A stretch of 64,000 nt of DNA from assembly GCF_004786015.1 (NCBI RefSeq), contig NZ_CP032096.1, positions 1,116,001-1,180,000 on the forward strand. Reading direction: 5' to 3'. Below, piece after piece: positions 29,029 through 37,187 of the stretch; position 1 is the first letter of the stretch; each line of letters opens with the position of its first letter. Under the pieces are notes generated by a model. The model saw nothing but the letters and a program-made list of their open reading frames with translations, did no database searches and had not been told where the DNA came from. The stretch comes from Hydrogenovibrio crunogenus (GTDB lineage Bacteria > Pseudomonadota > Gammaproteobacteria > Thiomicrospirales > Thiomicrospiraceae). A program made the position numbers and the translations under genes.

Positions 29029-29925
29029 ATGGGGCGTCGATATTCTATTCGATTGGCTTGGATGCTTTCGCTATGGCCGTTTTGGTTCAGTCTTTCAAAT
29101 GTATCAATTGCCGATACTCCCTCCCAGACAAGTCCTTTTGACCCCAAAGTCACTTTAGAATATGGTTTTTTGAACCAAGGTGGCATTCAGGGATCCAACG
29201 GTAAGTTTTCCGACCATTTCTATGACTTCCAGATACAAAATGCGGTTGGTTATTTTGGTTATACTCAATGGAATTTGGATTGGTACAACGCCGAACAGCT
29301 TCCGTTTGGTAATGGACAAGATCAACCCATTAACCATTTGCATAAACTGAAACTTGGTGGAAAGCTGGGCAAACGGTTAAACGATAGAATGCGCTGGATT
29401 AATGTTATCGGCGCTTCATCCGCTTATGAGGCTGAAATGGAGGATTCTTATAGTGTGAACCTGCGCAGTTTTGTGATGTATCAATATCACTCAGATGTCA
29501 CACTCTTAGCGGGTGCAATGTATAACTACCATTCGGTTCGAAGTCGATTGTATCCTATTGTCGGAGCATCTTATCGAGCAAATGCCAAGCAGGGGGTGTC
29601 GGCCGTTATTGGTTTTCCACGTTTGTTTGTTGCTTATGGACTGACCGAGCAGTGGAAAGTCAGCAGTGGAATCTCATATCGACAGTTTATGGCAAAGTTG
29701 GCAAATGACAGTAGCATTGAACCGCAAGGCTATGTGGAACTGCAAAGTTGGAAGGGCGATGTGATGGTGTCTTTCCAACCAGATGCTCACTGGCGAGTCG
29801 GCGTATTCGGCCATTACTCAGCTGATTATCGGTTCGCTTTCTATAACCGTGAAGGTATTAGGCAAGATCAGTATAAAGTCCAGCCGAGTTGGGGTGGAGG
29901 GCTGAAACTGGATTATCAATTTTGA
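29029..29925 (+). CDS. Outer-membrane beta-barrel protein
   Basis: 298 residues with a signal peptide (cleavage near ADTPS, residue 29) and alternating polar/hydrophobic strands throughout (YGFLNQGG, VMYQYHSDVTLLAGAMYNY, WRVGVFGHYSADYRF). It ends LKLDYQF with the terminal Phe that the BAM complex recognises. I do not recognise a named family; it may belong to the DUF6268-type barrels. It starts 5 bp after the PilZ gene, so the two are probably made together. It is convergent with rlmJ. Confidence 0.72.
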   Translation: MGRRYSIRLAWMLSLWPFWFSLSNVSIADTPSQTSPFDPKVTLEYGFLNQGGIQGSNGKFSDHFYDFQIQNAVGYFGYTQWNLDWYNAEQLPFGNGQDQPINHLHKLKLGGKLGKRLNDRMRWINVIGASSAYEAEMEDSYSVNLRSFVMYQYHSDVTLLAGAMYNYHSVRSRLYPIVGASYRANAKQGVSAVIGFPRLFVAYGLTEQWKVSSGISYRQFMAKLANDSSIEPQGYVELQSWKGDVMVSFQPDAHWRVGVFGHYSADYRFAFYNREGIRQDQYKVQPSWGGGLKLDYQF

Positions 29926-29931
29926 TTGAGG

Positions 29932-30780
29932 TTATTCCGCTACCAGTTGCTCAATACGGAAATGACCATGTTTACCACCGAGTTGTTTACTTAAAAATGG
30001 TAAGCCTTCTTGCATGATTTTCATCAATGTCCAAGGAGGGTTTATAATAATCATACCGCTGGCTGTCATGCCTTTTTCGCTGTCTTTCTTAATCCCTAAT
30101 TCAAATAACTGAATGTTGCGGATGCCACTGTCTTTAAATGCTTTTTCCATTGCGTTAATACGGTATCTATCAACCATTGGATACCATAAAGCATAGGTAC
30201 AGTTTGTGAATTTCTTATGCGCTTTGATTAAGCTGCTGACCGCGGTTTGGTAGTCTTGCTTGACTTCATAAGGCGGGTCCATCAAGACATAACCACGCCT
30301 TTCTTTAGGCGGTAGCTGGCTGATGCAGCCATGAAATCCATCGTCTTGAAAAACATGAATGCGTCGGTCACCAGCAAAGTTCTGTCGTAAAGTTGCCTGT
30401 TCTCTGGGGTGGAGTTCAAACAATCCGAGCCGATCCTGTTCGCGAAGCTGTTGTTGTGCAAACCAGGGAGAGCCTGGGTATCGTGTTAGCTTATTGTCCG
30501 GGTTGAAAGTATGGGTAAGCGTAAGGTATTCAGAGACCAGGCCTGGCAGGTTTTCAGCATTTGGATCGAGTTCCCATAATTGACCGATACCATTCTCATA
30601 TTCTTTATTTTTTTGTGCTTCTGTTTGCTCTAAAGCGAAAGCCCCTGCACCGGAATGAGTGTCTAGATAATAAAGCGGTTTAGGTTTTTGTGTTAAGTAG
30701 CTTAAAATTTGGACGCTGACACTGTGCTTGAGTACATCAGCAAAATTCCCAGCATGAAACGAGTGCAGATAGCTGAGCAT
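29932..30780 (-). CDS. rlmJ: 23S rRNA (adenine2030-N6)-methyltransferase
   Basis: 282 residues, against 280 in E. coli. It begins MLSYLHSFHAGNFADVLKH, the RlmJ hallmark, has the SAM loop LDTHSGAGAFAL and the catalytic VLMDPPYEVK (DPPY). It methylates A2030 of 23S rRNA. An exact palindrome copy lies inside the gene at 30537-30546, coding NLPGLV in a variable loop. It is followed on the minus strand by nothing and convergent with the barrel gene. Confidence 0.96.
   Translation of the reverse strand: MLSYLHSFHAGNFADVLKHSVSVQILSYLTQKPKPLYYLDTHSGAGAFALEQTEAQKNKEYENGIGQLWELDPNAENLPGLVSEYLTLTHTFNPDNKLTRYPGSPWFAQQQLREQDRLGLFELHPREQATLRQNFAGDRRIHVFQDDGFHGCISQLPPKERRGYVLMDPPYEVKQDYQTAVSSLIKAHKKFTNCTYALWYPMVDRYRINAMEKAFKDSGIRNIQLFELGIKKDSEKGMTASGMIIINPPWTLMKIMQEGLPFLSKQLGGKHGHFRIEQLVAE
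30537..30546. repeat. Palindrome copy 5, inside rlmJ
   Basis: Exact CCAGGCCTGG with A before and C after, in frame in the rlmJ coding sequence. Confidence 0.85.
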
Positions 30781-30812
30781 AAAATTCCTTTGAGAAGGCT
30801 AACAATTGGTGC

Positions 30813-31760
30813 TTAGCGGTTACGTTTGTTTTTCTTTTGTTTGCGAGCATCAAGGCGCGCTTGTTTTTTTTCCGCTTTTTTGATGCGTTGTATTTCCACT
30901 TGGCGACATTCTTCTTCCATTAGATCAGGGGTCTCTAGGGTTAAGCGCCCCAATAAACCATCGCGAATTTCAGTAATGAATATGCGTGAGATTTTATCTA
31001 GATTTACTTGTCCTTCACTGACCAAGCAGCCACGAGTTCGACCGATTTGCTCAAGAAAAGCGACGTCCGGCGCAGGGTCATGAATGGGCAATTCATCTAA
31101 ATCATAACGTTCCAATAGGCGTTGCGGATAGGTTTGCATTAAATATTCTGCAGCATAACTGGCAATGTCCGGTAGCTCAAATGCGGTTTCTTTAATGCCA
31201 CCAGTAATCGCCAAACGATATCCGGAGTGTTCATTTTCAATGTTTGGCCAAAGCATGCCTGGTGAGTCAAATAATGTAATACCGTCTTCCAGTTTGATGC
31301 GTTGGAGTATTTTAGTCACCGCGGGCTCATTTCCTGTTTTGGCAATCGGGCGACTGGCAAGGGTATTGATTAGAGTCGATTTCCCAACATTTGGAATCCC
31401 CATGATTAGGGCATGAATTACTTTGACAGAGTCGGCTTTGCGAGGAATCATCTTTTTGATGATGTCTAACACTTGGGTTTTCCGGTCAGCTTGTTGAGCA
31501 TTCAGCGCTAAGGTCTTGATGTTTTTTGATTGCTCAAAATAAGTTTGCCAAGCTTCGGTTTGAGCCGGATCGGCCAAATCGGATTTGTTAAATATTTTCA
31601 GGGTAGGTTTATCGCCTCGTAGACTGGCGATCATAGGGTTTTCACTACTGAAGGGAATACGAGCATCCAGCACTTCGATAATCATGTCGACCTGTGGCAA
31701 GATTTCGCGAATCTCTTTTTGTGCCTTGTGCATGTGGCCGGGATACCATTGGATTTGCAT
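30813..31760 (-). CDS. ylqF: Circularly permuted ribosome-assembly GTPase (YlqF/RbgA)
   Basis: 315 residues. It starts MQIQWYPGHMHKAQKEI, the YlqF signature. The G motifs are in permuted order: G4 FNKSDLAD near residue 57, then G1 GIPNVGKSTLIN near 125, then G3 DSPGMLWP near 171. The C-terminus is basic (KKQKKNKRNR), consistent with RNA binding. It acts in late assembly of the large ribosomal subunit. It is in line with rlmJ, 32 bp apart, so the two RNA/ribosome genes may share a transcript. Confidence 0.93.
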   Translation of the reverse strand: MQIQWYPGHMHKAQKEIREILPQVDMIIEVLDARIPFSSENPMIASLRGDKPTLKIFNKSDLADPAQTEAWQTYFEQSKNIKTLALNAQQADRKTQVLDIIKKMIPRKADSVKVIHALIMGIPNVGKSTLINTLASRPIAKTGNEPAVTKILQRIKLEDGITLFDSPGMLWPNIENEHSGYRLAITGGIKETAFELPDIASYAAEYLMQTYPQRLLERYDLDELPIHDPAPDVAFLEQIGRTRGCLVSEGQVNLDKISRIFITEIRDGLLGRLTLETPDLMEEECRQVEIQRIKKAEKKQARLDARKQKKNKRNR

Positions 31761-31839
31761 AGTGATTCCTGAGAAAGTTGGTTAAGCGTTCAAAATAAAA
31801 AGAATTATAGCGTTTTAAAGATTTTTAAACTGTAAATAA

Positions 31840-32079
31840 CTATTTAGAAAAGAAGCTTTTTAAGAAACGCACCAATAACACAGCACCGGCTATTAGCCAG
31901 ATGTAGACAAACCAGCGAAAGAGCTCATAAAACGAGGTTAAGGACGCTTGAAGATGTTGCAATCCTTCCGTTGTCAGTTGACCGTTTTCGGCCGTGCCCA
32001 ACACAATCATGACCACCAGTAAAAAAGCTGCGCCAATCAAAGCACCTAAATATAAAAACAATTTTTGCCAAATGTCCAT
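31840..32079 (-). CDS. Small two-helix membrane protein, unknown
   Basis: 79 residues from ATG 32079, which has a GAGG site about 7 bp upstream; a longer frame to 32151 lacks one. Two membrane helices (about 6-28 and 55-73) flank a polar loop, and the protein ends RFLKSFFSK. No family is recognised. It is upstream of ylqF on the same strand. Confidence 0.55.
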   Translation of the reverse strand: MDIWQKLFLYLGALIGAAFLLVVMIVLGTAENGQLTTEGLQHLQASLTSFYELFRWFVYIWLIAGAVLLVRFLKSFFSK

Positions 32080-32311
32080 GATGATCCTCGTTGATGTTTT
32101 TAACGGATAATAATTGTACCGAAAATAGGGTGAAAAAAGGCAATAACACACTGTTATCGAACTTGTTTTTAGAACTAAATCTTATAGAAAAAATGCTTGG
32201 TCTGCATGATTTGAATAAAAAAATCTATTTCCTACCTGTTAACTAGGTTATATACTGGTGTCGAGGTATAAATTTTCTTAATGTTTTTAAACGAGTGGTT
32301 AGGAGTCAATT

Positions 32312-32632
32312 ATGCCAAGAGCGAGAAAGAGAGTTCCGAACGAAACGATTAGCGGCTATAAGCCTCTTTTTTTACCAACACCCAATGAAGCAAACGAAGG
32401 GAAGGTCTGCGAGTTTGTTCCAAAAGAGGTTGATATGATGCCAGGAGATTGGCGTGACCCGGGAAATCCATCGCCCTATGAATTGCGTACAACAATTCAA
32501 ACCTGTAAACGGGTTTGGCAGTTGAATAAAGATGCTTTATCGCATCCTGATTGCGACATTGAAGCCACACAATACAATATTAAGGTATTAGAAAAGTTGT
32601 ATATACAGTTAATGGATTATTTGGTGGAATAA
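32312..32632 (+). CDS. Hypothetical small soluble protein
   Basis: 106 residues. The basic N-terminus (PRARKRVPNE) is followed by GYKPLFLPTPNEANEGKVCEFVPKEVDMMPGDWRDPGNPSPYELR and a helical C-terminus rich in Leu and Lys. There is no signal or membrane segment. A GGAG site precedes the ATG. The family is not recognised. It is monocistronic; a palindrome copy and the shared terminator with the cold-shock gene follow. Confidence 0.6.
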   Translation: MPRARKRVPNETISGYKPLFLPTPNEANEGKVCEFVPKEVDMMPGDWRDPGNPSPYELRTTIQTCKRVWQLNKDALSHPDCDIEATQYNIKVLEKLYIQLMDYLVE

Positions 32633-32658
32633 GAGGGTGTTTGTGCCATTAAATATTG

Positions 32659-32668
32659 CCAGGCCTGG
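32659..32668. repeat. Palindrome copy 6
   Basis: CCAGGCCTGG with G before and C after, in arms AAATATT/CTAAAAT, 26 bp after the stop of the gene at 32312-32632. Confidence 0.88.
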
Positions 32669-32690
32669 CTAAAATCATTTATTGAAGACG

Positions 32691-32722
32691 AAAAAAAAGC
32701 AAGGCTTGATGCCTTGCTTTTT
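32691..32722. terminator. Bidirectional terminator between the small ORF and csp
   Basis: GCAAGGC-TTGAT-GCCTTGC stem between an A-run and a T-run. It serves the cold-shock gene on the minus strand and can also stop plus-strand transcripts. Confidence 0.9.
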
Positions 32723-32759
32723 ATTATTGCTTTAAGCGATTACGAATTAACGCAAAGGA

Positions 32760-32966
32760 TTAAAGAGCAACGATGTTTTCTGCTTGAGGACCTTTTGGCC
32801 CGTCAGTTACAGTAAATTCAACTTTTTGGCCTTCAGCTAAAGTTTTGAAGCCTGAGCTTACAATTGCGCTGAAATGAGCGAAAACGTCTGGACCAGACTC
32901 TTGCTCGATAAAACCAAACCCTTTAGCTTCGTTGAACCACTTAACAGTTCCTGTTGTATTAGACAT
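32760..32966 (-). CDS. Cold-shock protein (CspA family)
   Basis: 68 residues forming one OB-fold domain, [18 protein letters not shown] at the start. RNP1 (KGFGFI) and RNP2 (VFAHFSAI) are intact, so it should bind single-stranded RNA and DNA. The promoter lies about 150 nt upstream of the ATG, giving the long leader typical of cold-responsive csp messages. Which csp paralogue it is cannot be decided. Confidence 0.95.
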   Translation of the reverse strand: MSNTTGTVKWFNEAKGFGFIEQESGPDVFAHFSAIVSSGFKTLAEGQKVEFTVTDGPKGPQAENIVAL

Positions 32967-33124
32967 AATAATATCCTGTAAATTTATAATATTAAAGAGT
33001 GCCTTACGGCGTGAACATCAGAAAAATAAACTTGTACTTAAAACTACACAGCACGGAGAATTATTACGAATAAAACAACGAAGTCGAGCAGATAAACAAT
33101 AGAATTTCTTTCTTAGTGAAATCC

Positions 33125-33153
33125 ATTAGACGCTAGTTTCGCGAATCTGTCAA
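33125..33153 (-). promoter_or_regulatory. Promoter of the cold-shock gene
   Basis: On the minus strand TTGACA (33153-33148), a 17-bp spacer and TCTAAT (33130-33125). The start point is expected near 33118, leaving a leader of about 150 nt before the ATG at 32966. Confidence 0.7.
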
Positions 33154-33232
33154 TCTTTATTTATGTAAATGTTTGATGCTTAAGAAAAAAATCTTTCAAA
33201 GCCCTTGTTCTATATCAAGTTTTAACTAGAAA

Positions 33233-33463
33233 TTATTTTTTCAGAAAAGATCGATCCCAAAGATCAACCAGTAATCGGCCGACAGAGCCTATTAACATAA
33301 ACAACGAACCGACAATAAAAAGCCAAACAGCGAAGGTCCGATACATTTCAAATGAAGGCAGGAATAAAATACTGCCGATAAAAAACATCAGGTTGCCGAA
33401 TAATCCAAGCGAAAGATGAATCCACCCGTAGTCTTGAACCAATATTCTTAAAAAATTTTTCAT
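33233..33463 (-). CDS. YrhK-like two-helix membrane protein
   Basis: 76 residues. It has YGWIHLSLGLFGNLMFFIGSILFL and the FAVWLFIVGSLFMLIGSVGRL segment, the paired helix pattern of YrhK-domain proteins. The function is unknown. It is located upstream of the csp promoter on the same strand and overlaps no other gene. Confidence 0.7.
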   Translation of the reverse strand: MKNFLRILVQDYGWIHLSLGLFGNLMFFIGSILFLPSFEMYRTFAVWLFIVGSLFMLIGSVGRLLVDLWDRSFLKK

Positions 33464-33647
33464 TTAAACACCGCTTTTTATTTTGAATGCACAGTGTAAA
33501 TGTTTTTATTTTCACTTCAAGCAACCTAGATGTGTCTAAGTGCCGCCATTTAACTAATCGTCATGAATTTTTCAGCCGTCTATTTTTAACAAATACAAAA
33601 GTGGTGCTAGAATAATGACATTCATTTTTATCGAAAGGAGTCATTAA

Positions 33648-34223
33648 GTGGCCGTTTTAGTTGAAGGGTATTCCATCATTATTAATAAGGCGCAAGCTAT
33701 GAAAAACCAAGAGGCGCTTTCTGCTTTGGCCTCGGTAGAGGGAACCCTCCAGCCAATGGCGATCTGTTCTGATGCCGGATTGCTACGTATCGGGTTTATG
33801 GATTTGAAAGATGCTAATGAATTTGTCATGGCATTGGAAAGTGCCGGGTTGCGTTATAACAGTATGGAAAATGGCGAAGAAATAGCCCGGGACATTGTAA
33901 TGGTAACCCAGTTCGGTGAGATCAATGTGACCTGTCCTTGGTTGAGTGTGCAATTTACTAAGCTAAAAGACGATACTTTGATTTGTGTGGCGGCACTCCA
34001 GTCGGAAGAAAAGATTGATGGTGTGGCTTTCCCAAAAGGCTGGGCAATAGAAGTGTCGATATTAAAGCGCTTTTATGAAGAGCGTACCCTTTATATGCAG
34101 GAGAATTATGAATTGGTTCGAGAAGAACCGATGCATGATATTTATCGTAATCCAGATAATGGAGAAGAAATTCGGTTGCTAAAACTAAAAATGGTAGAAA
34201 CACCTAAAGAAGCTCTGCAATAA
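33648..34223 (+). CDS. Hypothetical cytosolic protein next to the DUF808 gene
   Basis: 191 residues from GTG 33648, with AAAGGAG upstream. It has no signal or membrane helix. It is mixed alpha/beta, with ACT-like character in EGTLQPMAICSDAGLLRIGFMDLKDANEFVMALESAGLRY, but I cannot assign a family. It precedes the DUF808 membrane-protein gene by 20 bp and probably shares its transcript. Confidence 0.65.
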   Translation: MAVLVEGYSIIINKAQAMKNQEALSALASVEGTLQPMAICSDAGLLRIGFMDLKDANEFVMALESAGLRYNSMENGEEIARDIVMVTQFGEINVTCPWLSVQFTKLKDDTLICVAALQSEEKIDGVAFPKGWAIEVSILKRFYEERTLYMQENYELVREEPMHDIYRNPDNGEEIRLLKLKMVETPKEALQ

Positions 34224-34243
34224 AGATCATTTGAGGAGGCTGT

Positions 34244-35182
34244 ATGGCCAGCGTCGGGTTACTTGCTCTCATTGATGATATCGCTACATTATTAGATGAC
34301 GTTGCCGTACTGTCCAAGGTCGCTGCAAAGAAAACCGCAGGGGTGTTGGGTGATGATTTAGCACTGAACGCACAGCAGCTGACCGGCGTGAAAGCGGATC
34401 GAGAGTTGCCTGTGGTTTGGGCTGTGGCGAAGGGGTCATTTCTCAATAAATTGATTTTGGTACCGCTGGCCTTGTTAATCAGCGCTTTTTTACCTTGGCT
34501 GATTATGCCTTTGTTGATGCTAGGGGGAACTTTCCTTTGCTATGAAGGATTTGAAAAAATTGCCCACCGTTGGCTACATTCGCCAGAATCTGACCAGTCA
34601 CATCAACGTGCCTTGACCGATGCCATTAAGGACGACAAGGTTGACATCGTTGCTTTTGAAAAGCAAAAAATCAAAGGGGCGATTCGAACGGACTTTATTT
34701 TGTCAGCGGAAATTATTGTGTTGGTCTTGGGCGCAACCCAAGGAGCCGTTTTTTTAACGCAGGCTCTAACCGTTTCGGTGGTTGCTATTCTGATCACGAT
34801 ACTTGTTTATGGACTCGTGACAGGAATTGTTCGGATAGATGACGGTGGTTTAGCATTGATTCAGAGTTCGGGACCCAGTCAGTGGGGGCGGTTTAAACGC
34901 TCTTTAGGTCATGGCATGCTCAGTTTTGCACCGAAACTCATGAAAACGCTTTCCGTTGTAGGAATGATCGCCATGTTTTTAGTGGGCGGCGGCATAATTG
35001 TTCATGGAATACCTTTTTTGCATCCACTGGTGGAGATCTTGACCCGTGACATGACCGGGTGGGCTATCTTTTTAGCCTCACAAGGCTTTAATGCTTTGAC
35101 AGGGGTGGTTTTGGGTGCCATCGTATTATTGCTGGTTATCAGTGGTAGCTGGGTCAAAAGTAGGGTTCAGGCATCTAAATAG
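34244..35182 (+). CDS. DUF808 (YedI-like) inner-membrane protein
   Basis: 312 residues. It starts ASVGLLALIDDIATLLDDVAVLSKVAAKKTAGVLGDDLALNA, the DUF808 hallmark, followed by about six membrane helices (first pair 70-105) and GGTFLCYEGFEKIAHRW. A GAGGAGG site precedes the ATG. The function of the family is unknown. It is downstream of the 33648-34223 gene. Confidence 0.85.
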   Translation: MASVGLLALIDDIATLLDDVAVLSKVAAKKTAGVLGDDLALNAQQLTGVKADRELPVVWAVAKGSFLNKLILVPLALLISAFLPWLIMPLLMLGGTFLCYEGFEKIAHRWLHSPESDQSHQRALTDAIKDDKVDIVAFEKQKIKGAIRTDFILSAEIIVLVLGATQGAVFLTQALTVSVVAILITILVYGLVTGIVRIDDGGLALIQSSGPSQWGRFKRSLGHGMLSFAPKLMKTLSVVGMIAMFLVGGGIIVHGIPFLHPLVEILTRDMTGWAIFLASQGFNALTGVVLGAIVLLLVISGSWVKSRVQASK

Positions 35183-35274
35183 CACCTCATTTCTTATTGG
35201 CATCAGGCTTGGACGCTTTGATTCTATTTTCTGATACGCACTTTTGTTTAGAATGATATTTTCCATAAAGAATA

Positions 35275-35283
35275 TGGTATTAT
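35275..35283 (+). promoter_or_regulatory. Extended -10 before the interrupted cyclase gene
   Basis: TGGTATTAT fits an extended -10; no good -35 is seen. It is 24 bp before the proposed ATG. Confidence 0.4.
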
Positions 35284-35307
35284 CAGGGCATAATTACGAA
35301 TTAATTG

Positions 35308-35862
35308 ATGCACTTGTCCATGTTTAAAACTGTCAGCTTTCTTTTTCTTTTGTTGGGTGTGGTGATTCAATCCCATGCCATGCCGTTGATTGATCTGTCC
35401 CAGCCACATTACCAAATCGGTAAATCCATGCTGTTTCTGGAGGATGAAGACAGTAGCCTTTCTTTTGCTGAAATAGAAAAGATACCTGATGCTCGGTTTG
35501 AACCTGTTGATGAAGACATTTGCTCTTATTTGTTTACGCGTTCAACTTTGTATTACAAGTTTAAAGTTGTGAATACTCACTCAAGCGCATTAAACCGTTT
35601 ATTGGTTTTTGAAACGCCTTGGCTGGATTCCATTCAAGTCAAAGTTATTTCGCCTGATCAAACGCAACAAACATTTTTGACAGGGACGTTATTTCCTTTC
35701 AAGCAACGAGCGGCAGAGCATCCATATCCTAATGTTGAACATGAATTTAAGCCAGGAGTCTCAACGGTGTATGTTCAAATCAAAACACGCGATCCCTTTA
35801 TTGTGCCGATTTCAATTTTAGATAGAGAATCGTTATTTAAGAACTATGTTTCTGTTTTTGCG
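35308..35862 (+). pseudogene. 5' part of an IS-interrupted 7TMR-DISM diguanylate cyclase
   Basis: 185 codons encoding a signal peptide (MFKTVSFLFLLLGVVIQSHA) and a 7TMR-DISM extracellular domain (DISMED2-type, with YYKFKVVNTHSSALNRLLVFETPWLDSIQVKVI). The frame then runs into the IS256 end and stops at 35886. Removing the element and one target copy joins VSVFA in frame to TSMFIYGIIIAM at 37188, restoring one protein of about 566 residues. ATG 35308 is chosen; 35320 is possible. The fragment may still be secreted as a truncated protein, but it lacks the membrane and GGDEF parts. Confidence 0.92.
35855..35862. repeat. Left target-site duplication
   Basis: TTTTTGCG, identical to 37180-37187. 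These direct repeats flank the IS element. Confidence 0.93.
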
Positions 35863-37179
35863 GAGCCTGTAAATAATTCTGTGTAAACGCTCGGTTGATC
35901 AAACATAAGGTTTCAAGCGTTCTTCATGCAGAATCATAAACTGGTTCATGGCTAATTTCCAGTCTCGAATCGGCATGGTCCATTTTTTTGAGGCCGATTC
36001 AATGGCCAGAAAAATGATTTTAAAGGCCGAGTTATCATGGCTGAAGATCTTGCGATTCTTGGTGGCTTTGCGAATCACCGAGTTCAAAGATTCAATCGCA
36101 TTCGTCGTATAGATCACCTTGCGGATCGCCTGAGGGTACTGGAACAGCGTGGCCACATTGTCCCAGTTGTTGCGCCAGGAACGACCGATATTGGGGAATT
36201 TGTCATCCCATTTGGTCTCGAACTGCTCAAGCGCCAACAGAGCTTCTTCTTCGGTCACTGACTGGTAAACCTGTTTGAGGTCGTTGGCGACCTGTTTGCG
36301 CTCTTTGTAGCCAACATAACGCAGGGAATTGCGCACCATGTGCACAATGCAAAGTTGAACATCTGCCTGAGGGTAGACGGTATTGATGGCCTCAGGAAAG
36401 CCCGTCAGGCCATCAACGCTTGCGACCAGTATGTCCTTGACGCCTCGGGCTTCAAGGTCGTTTAAAACGCTCAACCAGAACTTGGATGACTCGGTCTCAG
36501 ACAGCCACAGGCCCAGGCATTCTTTTTGGCCGTCGGTATTGACGCCAAGCGCTACATACATGGTTTTTCGCACCACCTGTTTGTCCTGGCGGACCTTGAT
36601 GACAATACCATCGAGATACAGCAGCGGATAGACTTCGTCCAACGGACGAGAACGCCAGAGGGTGACTTTTTCCATGACCGCTTCGGTGACCTTGGAGATC
36701 AGTGTTGGCGAGACATCAGCGCCATACATCTCTTTGAACGTTGCCACAATGTCTCGGGTGGTCATGCCTTTGGCATAAAGCGCCAGTATCTGGTCATCCA
36801 TGCTGGTCAGGCGGGTTTCGCCTTTTTTGATAATGGTGGGGTTAAACTCACTCTGGCGATCCCGAGGGATGGCGATTTCCACTTCGCCATGGTCGCCTTT
36901 GAGGGTTTTAAATGAATAGCCGTTTCGGCTGTTGTCGCTGTCGGAACTGTGGTGCTTGGGATAGCCCAGGTGCTCTTCCATTTCAGCACCGAGGGCGGCT
37001 TCAACGGTCATTTTAAGCAGACTGGCTGAGAGGTCAGACAAGTCGCTCTGAGTTTTGATATCCTTGGCCAGCTCAGCGGCCATGGCTTTGAGTTTTTCTT
37101 GGTCGATGTTGCTCATAGTGATTTTCCTTTTCGGGGAATTTTAAACTATGAGCGTTTACACAATTTGGTTTACAGGCCC
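35863..37179. mobile_element. Complete IS256-family insertion sequence
   Basis: 1317 bp bounded by 30-bp imperfect inverted repeats (35863-35892 and 37150-37179, 24 of 30 matched), whose inner 12 bp GTGTAAACGCTC are perfect. An 8-bp target duplication TTTTTGCG flanks it, the size usual for the family. It carries one intact transposase on the minus strand. The exact duplication and intact transposase suggest a recent insertion. It interrupts a 7TMR-DISM GGDEF gene. Confidence 0.96.
35899..37116 (-). CDS. IS256-family transposase
   Basis: 405 residues, full length. The DDE catalytic residues can be placed in LYLDGIVIK, VASVDGLTGFPEAI and NAIESLNSVIRK. The Transposase_mut signature region VCIVHMVRNSLRYV is present as LCIVHMVRNSLRYV. 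A helix-turn-helix region precedes it (ILALYAKGMTTRDI). It catalyses movement of the element; no frameshift or stop is seen. GC content and codon choice are visibly higher in GC than in its neighbours, consistent with acquisition. Confidence 0.96.
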   Translation of the reverse strand: MSNIDQEKLKAMAAELAKDIKTQSDLSDLSASLLKMTVEAALGAEMEEHLGYPKHHSSDSDNSRNGYSFKTLKGDHGEVEIAIPRDRQSEFNPTIIKKGETRLTSMDDQILALYAKGMTTRDIVATFKEMYGADVSPTLISKVTEAVMEKVTLWRSRPLDEVYPLLYLDGIVIKVRQDKQVVRKTMYVALGVNTDGQKECLGLWLSETESSKFWLSVLNDLEARGVKDILVASVDGLTGFPEAINTVYPQADVQLCIVHMVRNSLRYVGYKERKQVANDLKQVYQSVTEEEALLALEQFETKWDDKFPNIGRSWRNNWDNVATLFQYPQAIRKVIYTTNAIESLNSVIRKATKNRKIFSHDNSAFKIIFLAIESASKKWTMPIRDWKLAMNQFMILHEERLKPYV

Positions 37180-37187
37180 TTTTTGCG
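37180..37187. repeat. Right target-site duplication
   Basis: TTTTTGCG, the second copy of the 8-bp duplication made by the IS256 insertion. Confidence 0.93.
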
